Of a DNA stretch of 12,902 nt, positions 1 through 6,820 are shown one piece after another. Origin of the DNA: JBLHKE01 sp047619485 (GTDB lineage Bacteria > Verrucomicrobiota > Verrucomicrobiia > Verrucomicrobiales > DEV007). The DNA is taken from positions 1 through 12,902 of the forward strand of contig JBLHKE010000144.1 in NCBI GenBank assembly GCA_047619485.1. Direction: 5' to 3'. The notes beneath the pieces were generated by a model. It saw nothing but the letters and a program-made list of their open reading frames with translations. It had not been told where the DNA came from and made no database searches. Each line of letters opens with the position of its first letter. Within the stretch, counting starts at the first letter, position 1. A program made the position numbers and the translations under genes.

Positions 1-2
1 GG

Positions 3-1265
3 AAAGCCCACAGATTCGACCTCCCGCGAGGATGCCCCCACGCACAGCGCCCGCTTCTCTCCCTATGCGCCGAGAAGCCACTCAAACTCCCAGACGTCTC
101 CGATCGTGACAAGCTAAGGCAAGCCACCGCAGCGATCGTTCAGCAGGACATCCCACTCACCGAAGCGGCGGAGAAGTATTCGGTCGACCCCGACATGCTC
201 TTCATCTGGCACCGCATCTACATCAATTTCATTGGCAAAGAAACCGTAGCCCTCGGCCAAGACGCGCCGCGCGAAAAAGTCGGGTTCGATCGCGAGACCA
301 GCCTCAAGTTCGATGAGAACTGGGCAGAGATGCTCAGGCGCTGGGAGCTCGAGCGCCCACAGCTCTCGCCGTTCCACAAGCGTCTCATCGAATCGCGGCT
401 CACGGGGTGGATGTTCCGCGGCGAACAGATCGACAAAATCACCGTCAGCGGTGCCATCGCAGCGCTCGCATTCACCGGCCTCGCTGTCCGGGGAAGCACG
501 AACTATCTAGGACAGAATGAAAACCGCAGCGGAGAGAATGCCCGAACTCCGGCAGCGATTGATCCGACCGATCCGGACTCTTTCAAGGGAGAAAGCCAGG
601 AAGCTGCGCTCACCAAGGTCGCCAAGGCACTCCGAAAGTTCGCCAAACTCCCGACCTGGCAGGAGCGCCTCCCCTTCGTTCGCAATCCAGATGAAGTGAA
701 GCCGCTGATGGCAAAATACTACGAGACCCACTCCGATGGACCTATAGAGAAACTTATTATCGATCCCCAAATCAGCTTCATCCAGCGGGGTGAAGGTGTG
801 TTTGCGCTCCTCCAAGGAAGGTTCACTCCAAAGGATTCAGAGTTTGGCGAGACCCAGCTGCTTATCTTTCTAGCCGAGGCACAGGAAGGCGAACCCGCGT
901 TCCTCTTCGATTGGAAAGTGTTGGTCAACTACGAGCCGACCTCGTGGGAGGACTTCATTGCCCTCAAGTCCACAGAACCAGCCTCATTCCGCCTCCGCGT
1001 CGCCCCCGGCGACTACTACAACCAGCCGTTCATGGATGCCGAGAAATACGCGAGCTACACCCTCTTCCCGCTCCACCGAGACAAGCAAGCCTTCGGTTTC
1101 GTCGAGAGAGGAACCCCACTAGCCAAGCGTCTAAAGGAAAACGTGGCCAAGGAACTCAACCAGAACCGAGCGATGATCCTCTATCTAAGCTTCCCAGAAA
1201 AAACCAAATTCGACAACGTGCTAAAGATCGACAGCATCGTTTCGGATGGGTGGTTAGAGGACTGA
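3..1265 (+). CDS. Membrane protein A1, HTH-like N-terminus, 5' partial; paralogue of the gene at 3628-4902
   Basis: The frame is open to the window edge and has no ATG, GTG or TTG before the ATG at 195, so the gene must start upstream, or a frameshift lies near 60-75. The codons before 195 already encode a helix-turn-helix-like segment (DRDKLRQATAAIV, then LTEAAEKYSVDPDMLFIW) of the homeodomain-like type seen in IS3-class transposases and some regulators. A weak hydrophobic segment follows at about residues 82-100 counted from 195 (GAIAALAFTGLAV), a possible single membrane pass. The last ~210 residues align end to end with the protein at 3628-4902: VKPLM, a DW...Y.P...F block, DYYNQPF, and a terminal DSIVSDGW. 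The shared domain probably lies outside the cytoplasm. Function unknown. The gene converges on PEP-CTERM gene 1 with a degenerate repeat between them. The reading frame is well supported; the N-terminus is not. Confidence 0.8.
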   Translation, partial: KAHRFDLPRGCPHAQRPLLSLCAEKPLKLPDVSDRDKLRQATAAIVQQDIPLTEAAEKYSVDPDMLFIWHRIYINFIGKETVALGQDAPREKVGFDRETSLKFDENWAEMLRRWELERPQLSPFHKRLIESRLTGWMFRGEQIDKITVSGAIAALAFTGLAVRGSTNYLGQNENRSGENARTPAAIDPTDPDSFKGESQEAALTKVAKALRKFAKLPTWQERLPFVRNPDEVKPLMAKYYETHSDGPIEKLIIDPQISFIQRGEGVFALLQGRFTPKDSEFGETQLLIFLAEAQEGEPAFLFDWKVLVNYEPTSWEDFIALKSTEPASFRLRVAPGDYYNQPFMDAEKYASYTLFPLHRDKQAFGFVERGTPLAKRLKENVAKELNQNRAMILYLSFPEKTKFDNVLKIDSIVSDGWLED

Positions 1266-1284
1266 GAACGCGGTGCAGTCTACT

Positions 1285-1420
1285 TCATATCCTGCTCGCC
1301 CTTGAACCTCCACCAGCGTTGGAGTTTCCTCCGAGTTGTTCACCACACAAAGCAAACTCGGCCTTGGTGGTAGGCTCAATGAGTGCCCAGCGATTGATCG
1401 ACTTATTTCCGAACAAGCCC
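1285..1420 (-). repeat. Diverged, one-ended copy (E1) of the small IS-like repeat
   Basis: Read on the minus strand, this begins GGGCTTGTTCGGAAATAAGT directly after the TAA stop of the PEP-CTERM gene and matches the left end of the complete element at 4991. Similarity continues inward: the minus strand from 1410 to 1285 reads as 41 codons ending in TGA, with TTKAEF and NSNAGGG aligning to STKADF and ANAGDG of the element at 4991-5147. No ATG is present; a TTG at 1416-1414 is the only candidate start. The far terminal repeat is missing or decayed. The stretch 1316-1335 (GCGTTGGAGTTTCCTCCGAG) is identical to 4956-4975. The copy fills most of the gap between two convergent genes. Confidence 0.7.
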
Positions 1421-2110
1421 TTAGCGGCGGCGGCGGAGTAGTAACAGCGCGGCGAAAGAAATTGATAGGACGCTTGAGGGCTCAGGGATCACAAAATTGG
1501 CCAAGCTATTCCCCAAGGCATTGGGCTGAGTCCCCTGCCCGGTATTTGCGGTTACGAAATTGAGGCCGACAGTGCCGCCTGCTGCTGGAATCAACCATGG
1601 ATCAGAGCCATCAGTGGCACCTGAGTCAACCCGCGAGCCATTGGGATCGTAGACATTGCCAGCAGTTCCACCAGCAAGGGTAACTTCTATTCCGGCTCCT
1701 ACAGTCCTATCGGTTCCTACATGAGGAGTGTCGAACCAGTAGACAGCGAGTGAGATGCCAGCCCCACCAAACATTGATTCGTCAAAGGTCACAGTATGCT
1801 CGGCTGCACCAGGAGAGCCAAATGCATCGGCACCAGACTGAAAGTCGAAGATACTGACAATTCTGTCGTTACCAGCCACGTCGATCGTGTCTGCGATACC
1901 GTAGGTTCCGAACACCACACTTCCAAAGCCGTCACCGAGGACTCCTGCCCCTGAAGTATCGGCAACCAGAAAAAGTGGGCGGTCTACTGGTAGCGGATTC
2001 CCCCCCGCATCGTTGAGCAAGGCCAACGCATTAATATTGACTGTTACAGCCGCGTTGAGGGCTGGAATTACAAGAAGTGAAGAGAGGGAGAAAACTAATT
2101 TTTTAATCAT
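1421..2110 (-). CDS. Exported PEP-CTERM protein 1
   Basis: A 229-residue protein with an N-terminal signal peptide (MIKKLVFSLSSLLVIPALNA), a Gly/Asp/Thr-rich body without cysteines, and a classic C-terminal sorting tail: PEPSS at 209-213, a short hydrophobic segment, then four arginines. In known systems such tails are recognised by an exosortase, and the protein is exported and cut near PEP, often for an extracellular or biofilm role. The body has no fold I recognise, but its DPW...GGTVGL block resembles the DPW...GGTVTL block of the PEP-CTERM protein at 6883-7491. It lies 58 bp after the TIGR02597-like gene and is probably co-transcribed with it. The TAA stop coincides with the edge of a repeat element. 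No Shine-Dalgarno is visible before the ATG. Confidence 0.88.
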   Translation of the reverse strand: MIKKLVFSLSSLLVIPALNAAVTVNINALALLNDAGGNPLPVDRPLFLVADTSGAGVLGDGFGSVVFGTYGIADTIDVAGNDRIVSIFDFQSGADAFGSPGAAEHTVTFDESMFGGAGISLAVYWFDTPHVGTDRTVGAGIEVTLAGGTAGNVYDPNGSRVDSGATDGSDPWLIPAAGGTVGLNFVTANTGQGTQPNALGNSLANFVIPEPSSVLSISFAALLLLRRRR

Positions 2111-2168
2111 TGAATTTGTTTTTCAAGAATAGGATCTGAATCAAGAGGAAGAAAGGAAAAAATCAATC

Positions 2169-3281
2169 CTAGTCAACCGGATAAGGGCGGGGCATCTTCC
2201 AGACGACACTCCCAATTGGATTTGTAGCTCGGCGGATGATGACTGACGTGTCCAACGTAAACACTAGCTCGTCGTTAAAATTGTCAGATCCAGATCCGTT
2301 TTTACGCCAGTAGTTGTTGTAGTAGTAGGTGTCAGTAGCTGGCCGGTTCTTGTCAGCGACAGTGTGGTGGACAACCAGCAATTCATCCCGGCGACTAAAG
2401 CCCGCAGAATGCTCAAACCCAGAGTTCTGCAAGTTTGATCCAGCTAGAGTCACAGGCACCGGGATGTTCAGAGCCACTGGGTTATCCTGCTTCGTTTGGT
2501 TCAGCAATGTCTGTAAAACAGTTGTGTATGCTGTCGTTGGAACAATCCCTAGGTTGACGACCTCGGTAGCAGTACTAATATTGTGGCGGAGGACCAGTGG
2601 CATATCCCGAGCCAAGGGCTTGTGATTGAAAGTGGATGATCCAGCGCCAACCCTCCGCCACTGGGTGTTCAGACGAAAGTAGGTCTCCTCCTTCGGAGGG
2701 TTAATTCCTTTGTAAAAAATGGAACTAGGATCGTACAGAAGCACTTCAGAAGGGTTTGAACCGAAAGCGGAGGTTTTGGTGTGGACACCATCTCCGTTGA
2801 GGAAGACCGTATCAAGCGTCCAGAAAGGAACCAACTGAACTGCGGTACCATTCTCAACGTTCCCAGCACCTGAGATCGTCTCGCCGCCAACATCAATTGT
2901 CAGCGAGTTTGCCGAATTGGCGGTCACCTCATAGCTGCGACCCTCGAAATTCGTCCCACTGGCAATCAAAACGTAGTAGGTGTCTGGCTGAATTGGGTCG
3001 CCTAAACCATCGTCCGTTAGGTCTTGGACGAACTGATTAGCAGTCCAGTTTGGTGCGCCTTGGACAACGATCTCATTGGTACCGTTGAGCGAATCAACCT
3101 TTCCCACGAATGACTGCTTCCGATGGACTGGCAGGCTGAGCCAAGTATCGGAGTTGCCGAGAGCAGTGTAGGTTACGTAGCCCATTGGCTTCGAGGATGC
3201 CTGAGTTTGCGCGGAGGCGCTCGACAGACTCGCGAGCGCGGTGCAACCAGCAGCGATGAGGTAAAGGGAAGATTTTTTCAT
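2169..3281 (-). CDS. Exported TIGR02597-like protein 1
   Basis: I chose the ATG at 3281 because it directly begins a signal peptide (MKKSSLYLIAAGCTALASL, cut after SASA). A GTG at 3329 would add 16 residues that do not resemble a signal. The 370-residue protein then shows KPMGYVTYTALGNSDTWLSL, beta-rich segments, and a C-terminal block (YYYNNYWRKNG, later VIIRRAT) resembling the end of the protein at 7597-8679. This layout matches the verrucomicrobial secreted family I know as TIGR02597, whose function is unknown. The assignment is from memory of the family pattern and has not been tested by a profile search. It is the first gene of cassette 1, upstream of PEP-CTERM gene 1. No Shine-Dalgarno is seen before either start. 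It is much diverged from its counterpart in cassette 2. Confidence 0.75.
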   Translation of the reverse strand: MKKSSLYLIAAGCTALASLSSASAQTQASSKPMGYVTYTALGNSDTWLSLPVHRKQSFVGKVDSLNGTNEIVVQGAPNWTANQFVQDLTDDGLGDPIQPDTYYVLIASGTNFEGRSYEVTANSANSLTIDVGGETISGAGNVENGTAVQLVPFWTLDTVFLNGDGVHTKTSAFGSNPSEVLLYDPSSIFYKGINPPKEETYFRLNTQWRRVGAGSSTFNHKPLARDMPLVLRHNISTATEVVNLGIVPTTAYTTVLQTLLNQTKQDNPVALNIPVPVTLAGSNLQNSGFEHSAGFSRRDELLVVHHTVADKNRPATDTYYYNNYWRKNGSGSDNFNDELVFTLDTSVIIRRATNPIGSVVWKMPRPYPVD

Positions 3282-3627
3282 AGGGTTTAGAGGGGAGGTG
3301 AACCGGGAATTCCGAAAAAAATTAACCACACTATTAGAATTAATGTAGCATCGAACAGACGTCTCCGGAAAGGAAATCTTGGTAGTTTCGAGATATTTTT
3401 AAAGGGCGACGTTCAGTGATTGCAACGCCCCCTCACCTATTAATTACCCCGTTTGTCGGGAGATGTTACACGATTGGTTTAAAAGACTGTTTTTTCTCGA
3501 TCACCTTTTCAAAAACAAGAATTTAAGCGCCACCAGTCGCTTTTTCGGCTATGGTCAAACCCCATCTTTGTAGCCGCTGCGGTCGAATCGAAGACCAAAC
3601 GCTCGCCAAAAAGTAGAATAAAATAAC
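3282..3627. other. Divergent intergenic region with promoters for cassette 1 and A2
   Basis: About 345 bases between two divergently transcribed genes, with AT-rich patches (3330-3350, 3395-3410, 3490-3525). Both genes need promoters here, but I could not pick a convincing -35/-10 pair on either strand. No open frame looks coding and no repeat-family copy is present. The stretch before the A2 start (AGTAGAATAAAATAAC) lacks a Shine-Dalgarno. Confidence 0.5.
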
Positions 3628-4902
3628 ATGGAAGAGGAGTATTTGATCCTTCAGTGCCCTGCCTGCGAGCGGAGCGTCAAAATTAAGAGCGAAGCTGCCG
3701 GGACGCGGATGGGATGCCCCTACTGCAAGGAACCGATCGAGGTGAGCGCAGCCGTGAACGAAGAGGTCCCCGACGACCCCGATGACTCGGATCCTCCACC
3801 ACTCGCCTTTCGCAAAATCGAGGGCAGCGCCCCATCCTCGAAGCATGCGCCATCTGATGACGCTGGCGCCCCAAAGGGCGAACGCCGCAAACAGCGCAAG
3901 CGCCTCACAGAAGCCCCTGATTGGGACGAGAATGCAGCCAATTTGGATCAGGAAAAGGATCGCGCATCTGACGATGACTCGTCCGAATTCCTCGAGATGG
4001 ATCCGGATTCGCCGGGCGGCGTCCGCCTGAAGCGGGTTCGGCGAAAGAAGATTCTCACCACGAAAGATAAGTTCATCCGCGGGCTCGTACTGACAGGTAG
4101 CGCATTCGCCGTCGCCATCGTCGGATTCATCATTTTTTCGGCAGCCAAGGGAATACTTAATGTGGCCGTCGAGGAGGGCGAAATGAGGCGAGAATTGCCG
4201 CTGAAGATCCGGGAACTGATCGAAGCAGCCAATCGCCCCACCACGGATCTAACTCAGGACGAGGAGCTGATCGCCGCCGAGATCCTGAGCGGATTTCTCA
4301 ACGCGAAGACGATCGATGAGCGCTTGCAGTACGTCCGCGATCAGAAGCGAGTCAAGCCGCTGATGGAAAAGTGGTATGCTGAGAACCCAGAGGAAGCCAG
4401 TCGCGAGTGGCCTGATGCGGAGATCATTTTGCGCAAAAAGATCATCGACCGAGAGCGCTACTTCGTCATCCTCGCCGTCGAGTTTGTAGAGATCGGTAAG
4501 CGGGTTCTCGCAATCGAACAGGACAAGGAGACCGGAGAGATGAGAATCGATTGGGAGACAACCGTCGGTTACCAGCCAATGCCCTTAGAGGAGTTTAAAT
4601 CACAGCGCCCGACCAAACCCGTGAAATTTTGGGTCAAAGTGAAACCCAGCGATTTCTACAATCACAACTTCTCTGATCCCCTCAAATATCAGGCAGTTGA
4701 ACTCAGCTACCCTGGTCGGGGGGATTTCAAATTGGTTGGTTACTTCGACCGACAGAAGGAGTGGGCGAAGATCCTCCAAGGGATGTTGGAGGCGGGCAAC
4801 GCCCCGAGCCTCATCGTTGAGTTGGCCTACCCTGAAGGGGAAATCAAAGACGGTAGCCAAGTAGAGATCAACTCGATCGTCGCGGATACTTGGTGGCCTT
4901 AA
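3628..4902 (+). CDS. Zinc-ribbon single-pass membrane protein A2, paralogue of A1
   Basis: A 424-residue protein. Residues 10-33 form a zinc-ribbon-like four-cysteine site (C10-P-A-C13 and C30-P-Y-C33). Residues 45-145 are a charged, Ser/Pro/Asp-rich linker ending in a basic stretch (RLKRVRRKK). Residues about 150-173 form one membrane helix (VLTGSAFAVAIVGFIIFSA). With positive charges before the helix, the N-terminus should be cytoplasmic and residues 205-424 outside. That C-terminal domain is homologous to A1: YVRDQKRVKPLMEKWY, IDWETTVGYQP, DFYNHNF, and NSIVADTWW at the end. No enzymatic motif is visible and the function is unknown; zinc-ribbon plus membrane-helix proteins of this kind are common hypotheticals in this phylum. 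The TAA stop abuts a repeat-element end. No Shine-Dalgarno is present, but the first residues lead directly into the zinc ribbon, which supports the start. Confidence 0.88.
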   Translation: MEEEYLILQCPACERSVKIKSEAAGTRMGCPYCKEPIEVSAAVNEEVPDDPDDSDPPPLAFRKIEGSAPSSKHAPSDDAGAPKGERRKQRKRLTEAPDWDENAANLDQEKDRASDDDSSEFLEMDPDSPGGVRLKRVRRKKILTTKDKFIRGLVLTGSAFAVAIVGFIIFSAAKGILNVAVEEGEMRRELPLKIRELIEAANRPTTDLTQDEELIAAEILSGFLNAKTIDERLQYVRDQKRVKPLMEKWYAENPEEASREWPDAEIILRKKIIDRERYFVILAVEFVEIGKRVLAIEQDKETGEMRIDWETTVGYQPMPLEEFKSQRPTKPVKFWVKVKPSDFYNHNFSDPLKYQAVELSYPGRGDFKLVGYFDRQKEWAKILQGMLEAGNAPSLIVELAYPEGEIKDGSQVEINSIVADTWWP

Positions 4903-4984
4903 GGGCTTGTCAGGAAATAGCTTGATCGTATTGCCTTTCCTTGAGCCGCCCATCCGCGTTGGAGTTTCCTCCGAGCAGCTTAAG
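4903..4984 (-). repeat. Half copy (E3) of the small IS-like repeat, inverted, abutting the A2 stop
   Basis: Starting immediately after the A2 stop, the plus strand reads GGGCTTGTCAGGAAATAG, the same end as the element at 4991. Read on the minus strand this is the right half of the element: CTC GGA GGA AAC TCC AAC GCG GAT, encoding LGGNSNAD, down to TGA at 4912-4910 inside the terminal repeat. This is how the complete copy also ends. The left half is absent. A 24-bp exact direct repeat, 4896-4919 and 4984-5007, spans this end and the left end of the next element, including seven bases outside the terminal repeat. The internal 4956-4975 sequence equals 1316-1335; on the minus strand it can form a GGAG-GAAA-CTCC hairpin. 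Confidence 0.7.
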
Positions 4985-4990
4985 CCTTAA

Positions 4991-5147
4991 GGGCTTGTCA
5001 GGAAATAAGTCATGCAAAGATGCGCAGGAATTTTAGCCAGCACCAAGGCAGACTTCAGCGATTATAGCAGGCTATTTGAGTTGGAAGCTAACGCGGGTGA
5101 TGGCCAAAATAACCAGCAGCTTGTAGGAGTCATTTACTGACAAGCCC
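4991..5147 (+). mobile_element. Complete small IS-like (MITE-like) element E2, 157 bp
   Basis: The ends are perfect 11-bp inverted repeats: GGGCTTGTCAG at 4991-5001 and CTGACAAGCCC at 5137-5147, with imperfect complementarity continuing inward (GAAATAAGTC against GTCATTTA). TAA lies on both sides (4988-4990 and 5148-5150), consistent with a 3-bp target duplication. From general knowledge, TNA targets are used by some IS5-family groups; assignment to that family is inference. It is far too short for a transposase but carries a 42-codon frame. Two other partial copies lie in this window (1285-1420 and 4903-4984). Confidence 0.7.
5012..5140 (+). CDS. Micro-ORF inside element E2 (42 aa)
   Basis: ATG at 5012 to TGA at 5138-5140, the stop lying inside the right terminal repeat. 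The peptide starts MQRCAGILASTKADF, continues through NAGDG and ends in GVIY; no signal peptide or membrane segment is seen. Support for coding comes from comparison with the other copies. E1 has RWALIEPTTKAEF and NSNAGGG in aligned codons, E3 has LGGNSNAD, and the TKA[DE]F codons differ only at third positions (GCA/GCC, GAC/GAG, TTC/TTT). No Shine-Dalgarno precedes the ATG. It may be a real small protein, a remnant of a transposase frame, or a chance frame in a non-coding repeat. Expression is unknown. Confidence 0.3.
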   Translation: MQRCAGILASTKADFSDYSRLFELEANAGDGQNNQQLVGVIY

Positions 5148-5306
5148 TAACTAGCCTTAGCCCGCGGCATACTCGGCGAATCACGTGTTCGCACCTGACA
5201 AGTTCGGGGCATTCGAGCGCTACGGCTGCACGGCTCTTAATCTGCCCAAGAAAGACCTAGTTTTCACCACGGCTGTGCCGTTTCGCCGATCGCCTCCTGA
5301 ACAAGC
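5148..5306. other. Remaining convergent gap with a possible eroded repeat end
   Basis: A GC-rich stretch between element E2 and the 3' end of the thioredoxin-fold gene. On the minus strand, directly after that gene's TAG stop, it reads GCTTGTTCAGGAGG, which resembles the repeat end GGGCTTGT(T)CAGGAAA lacking two G residues. A CCTGACAAG at 5197-5205 also resembles the repeat end. A short hairpin (ACGGC-TGT-GCCGT, 5271-5283) has no U-tract. No reading frame here looks real. Confidence 0.35.
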
Positions 5307-6683
5307 CTACTGCGCACTGGAACCCGCGGGAGCCGCCCCGCTGGTGGCCGCCGGCGGGGTCTTCATTCTCTCCAGCATTATCTTCAGGCGCCTGCCGAGA
5401 CCCGAGCTCGGATCAACCTCAATCGTGGCATTGCCAGATTTCAAAGCCATCTGAGTGTCTCCCTCGGCTGCCCAGAGCCTGTAAGTCTCCATCAACATCA
5501 ACTGCTTTACGCTGCCGACCAGCTGCAGATCTTTGATCGTTGACTCCAAGAGGGCGACTTTCTCCCCGACGGATTGCTTCTTGTCCAGCATAGGCTTGAT
5601 CGAAGCGTAGACTTTGTTGAACCGGGCGAGCTCTCTCGCTTTGCTCCCAAGCGTGCCCTCAGCAGGTTCGGGCACGTCTTGCATTTCCTCAAGCGCCGCC
5701 TTGGTTTCAGATCCGATAGGATTGGCTGCCGCCGCCTCTTGGAGTATTTTTACTCGCGCGATGATTGCTGGGATTCTGCCGGCCAGCGGCGAATCTGGAA
5801 CGAGCGCCTGAGCTCTTTCGGCAGATTCGATCATCTTGGCATAATTTTTCTCCATCCCCCACACCCGATATTTCTGCATCTCCACCAGTTGGCGTAGTTC
5901 CCCTTGAAGCTCGCGATCGACGATCGTCGTATCTAGAAGAGCTACCATTTCGTTGGCAGATTTGAGGTTCCAGAGCACAGGTGCGATCTCTGAATAGACT
6001 CGCCCGAACGCCGACAGTGCTTCAGCAGTAGCCTTGCGCCTCCTCCAAACCTCCACGTAGCCCAGCGTTCCATCTGGATCAGCTTCGATGAGCCGGTCGA
6101 TCATCTCCTGGTGGTGCGCTAGCGAGATTTTCTCACCGAGGGTCTCCAATGCTTCCGAGATCAAACGATTCTTATCATCAGCGTCGTCGGGGAGCCGCTG
6201 GGCGGAAAATAGCTTGTCCAAGGCTGCGTGTCGTGGTGCCAGCGCAGAGATCTCCGCAAGAGTCTGCTCGAGAGACGGCCGCTGGAGTGGGATCTGCGCA
6301 TAGACTCTCGCCTCATCATCTGCCAGAAAAATGATTGGGTAGGAGGTAACTCTGAACTTCTCCATCAGTGTCTTGTGCCTGGCACGACCTTCACCTTTTG
6401 GGGTATCTCGGAGATCTGGGACAGAGAACAAGACGAAGTCCGTAGACAGCGCTTCCATAAAGCGGACATCGTCGAGGATGTCCTCGTTCATCTCTTTGCA
6501 TGGCGGGCTACTGTTCGTCCCACGGAAAACGATAAGGAGGTTTTTTCCATGAAGCTTGGCGTCCTCAACCGCGAGGGTGAGATCGGATTGCCAACTCTTC
6601 GCTGCGGCAACACTCAGATTACCGAGAAGAAAAGCAGCAACAAGAATCCGCAAGGATAATACAATTAACATCTTTGGTGACAT
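5307..6683 (-). CDS. Exported thioredoxin-fold protein with duplicated helical C-terminus
   Basis: A 458-residue protein. Residues 1-28 are a signal peptide (LRILVAAFLLGNLSVAAA). Residues 30-145 look like a thioredoxin fold: an amphipathic helix, the strand NLLIVFRG, the active-site position SSPPCKEM (S59-P-P-C62), and the cis-proline loop TSYPIIFLAD (P116). The usual first cysteine of CPPC is serine, so a normal dithiol redox cycle is unlikely; a single reactive cysteine or a binding role is possible. From about 150 the protein is helical. Residues 226-275 (FGRVYSEIAPVL...QKYRVW) and 355-404 (FNKVYASIKPML...METYRLW) are clear internal duplicates. The last ~20 residues are Ala/Ser/Pro-rich. 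The start could be Met1 or Met5; no well-placed Shine-Dalgarno decides. A terminator upstream separates it from cassette 2. Exact function unknown. Confidence 0.8.
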   Translation of the reverse strand: MSPKMLIVLSLRILVAAFLLGNLSVAAAKSWQSDLTLAVEDAKLHGKNLLIVFRGTNSSPPCKEMNEDILDDVRFMEALSTDFVLFSVPDLRDTPKGEGRARHKTLMEKFRVTSYPIIFLADDEARVYAQIPLQRPSLEQTLAEISALAPRHAALDKLFSAQRLPDDADDKNRLISEALETLGEKISLAHHQEMIDRLIEADPDGTLGYVEVWRRRKATAEALSAFGRVYSEIAPVLWNLKSANEMVALLDTTIVDRELQGELRQLVEMQKYRVWGMEKNYAKMIESAERAQALVPDSPLAGRIPAIIARVKILQEAAAANPIGSETKAALEEMQDVPEPAEGTLGSKARELARFNKVYASIKPMLDKKQSVGEKVALLESTIKDLQLVGSVKQLMLMETYRLWAAEGDTQMALKSGNATIEVDPSSGLGRRLKIMLERMKTPPAATSGAAPAGSSAQ

Positions 6684-6776
6684 GATAAGAAAGAATACTC
6701 GTTCAGCCTCCTATTCTACGTCGCTTCTTGATCGGATCCCAGCGAGATTTTGGAATTTATCTTGGAACTGACAGAG

Positions 6777-6806
6777 CCCAACAAGAATCGTAACGATCTT
6801 GCTGGG
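6777..6806. other. Imperfect hairpin upstream of the thioredoxin-fold gene
   Basis: CCCAACAAGAATCG and CGATCTTGCTGGG pair around a TAA loop, with one mismatch and one bulged base. The hairpin lies between the cassette 2 terminator and the start of the gene at 6683. It has no U-tract on either strand that would make it a simple terminator (the A-tract at 6821 belongs to the next hairpin). It may fall in the 5' leader of the thioredoxin-fold mRNA; a role is inference. Confidence 0.4.
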
Positions 6807-6820
6807 TCACTCGTCTAGAC

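Noticed and set aside
2111..2168. Terminator between the two genes of cassette 1
   Set aside because: T-rich stretches are present, but only a weak five-base stem (TTGAA/TTCAA) is visible, so co-transcription is more likely.
4600..4953. 117-codon minus-strand frame overlapping the end of A2
   Set aside because: A shadow of A2; its first ~15 codons read the half repeat E3 in a frame other than the one shared among copies.
5271..5283. ACGGC-TGT-GCCGT hairpin as terminator of the thioredoxin-fold gene
   Set aside because: The stem is only five base pairs and no U-tract follows on the minus strand.
5185..5454. 89-codon plus-strand frame
   Set aside because: It overlaps the 3' end of the thioredoxin-fold gene on the opposite strand and has no recognisable domain or ribosome binding site.
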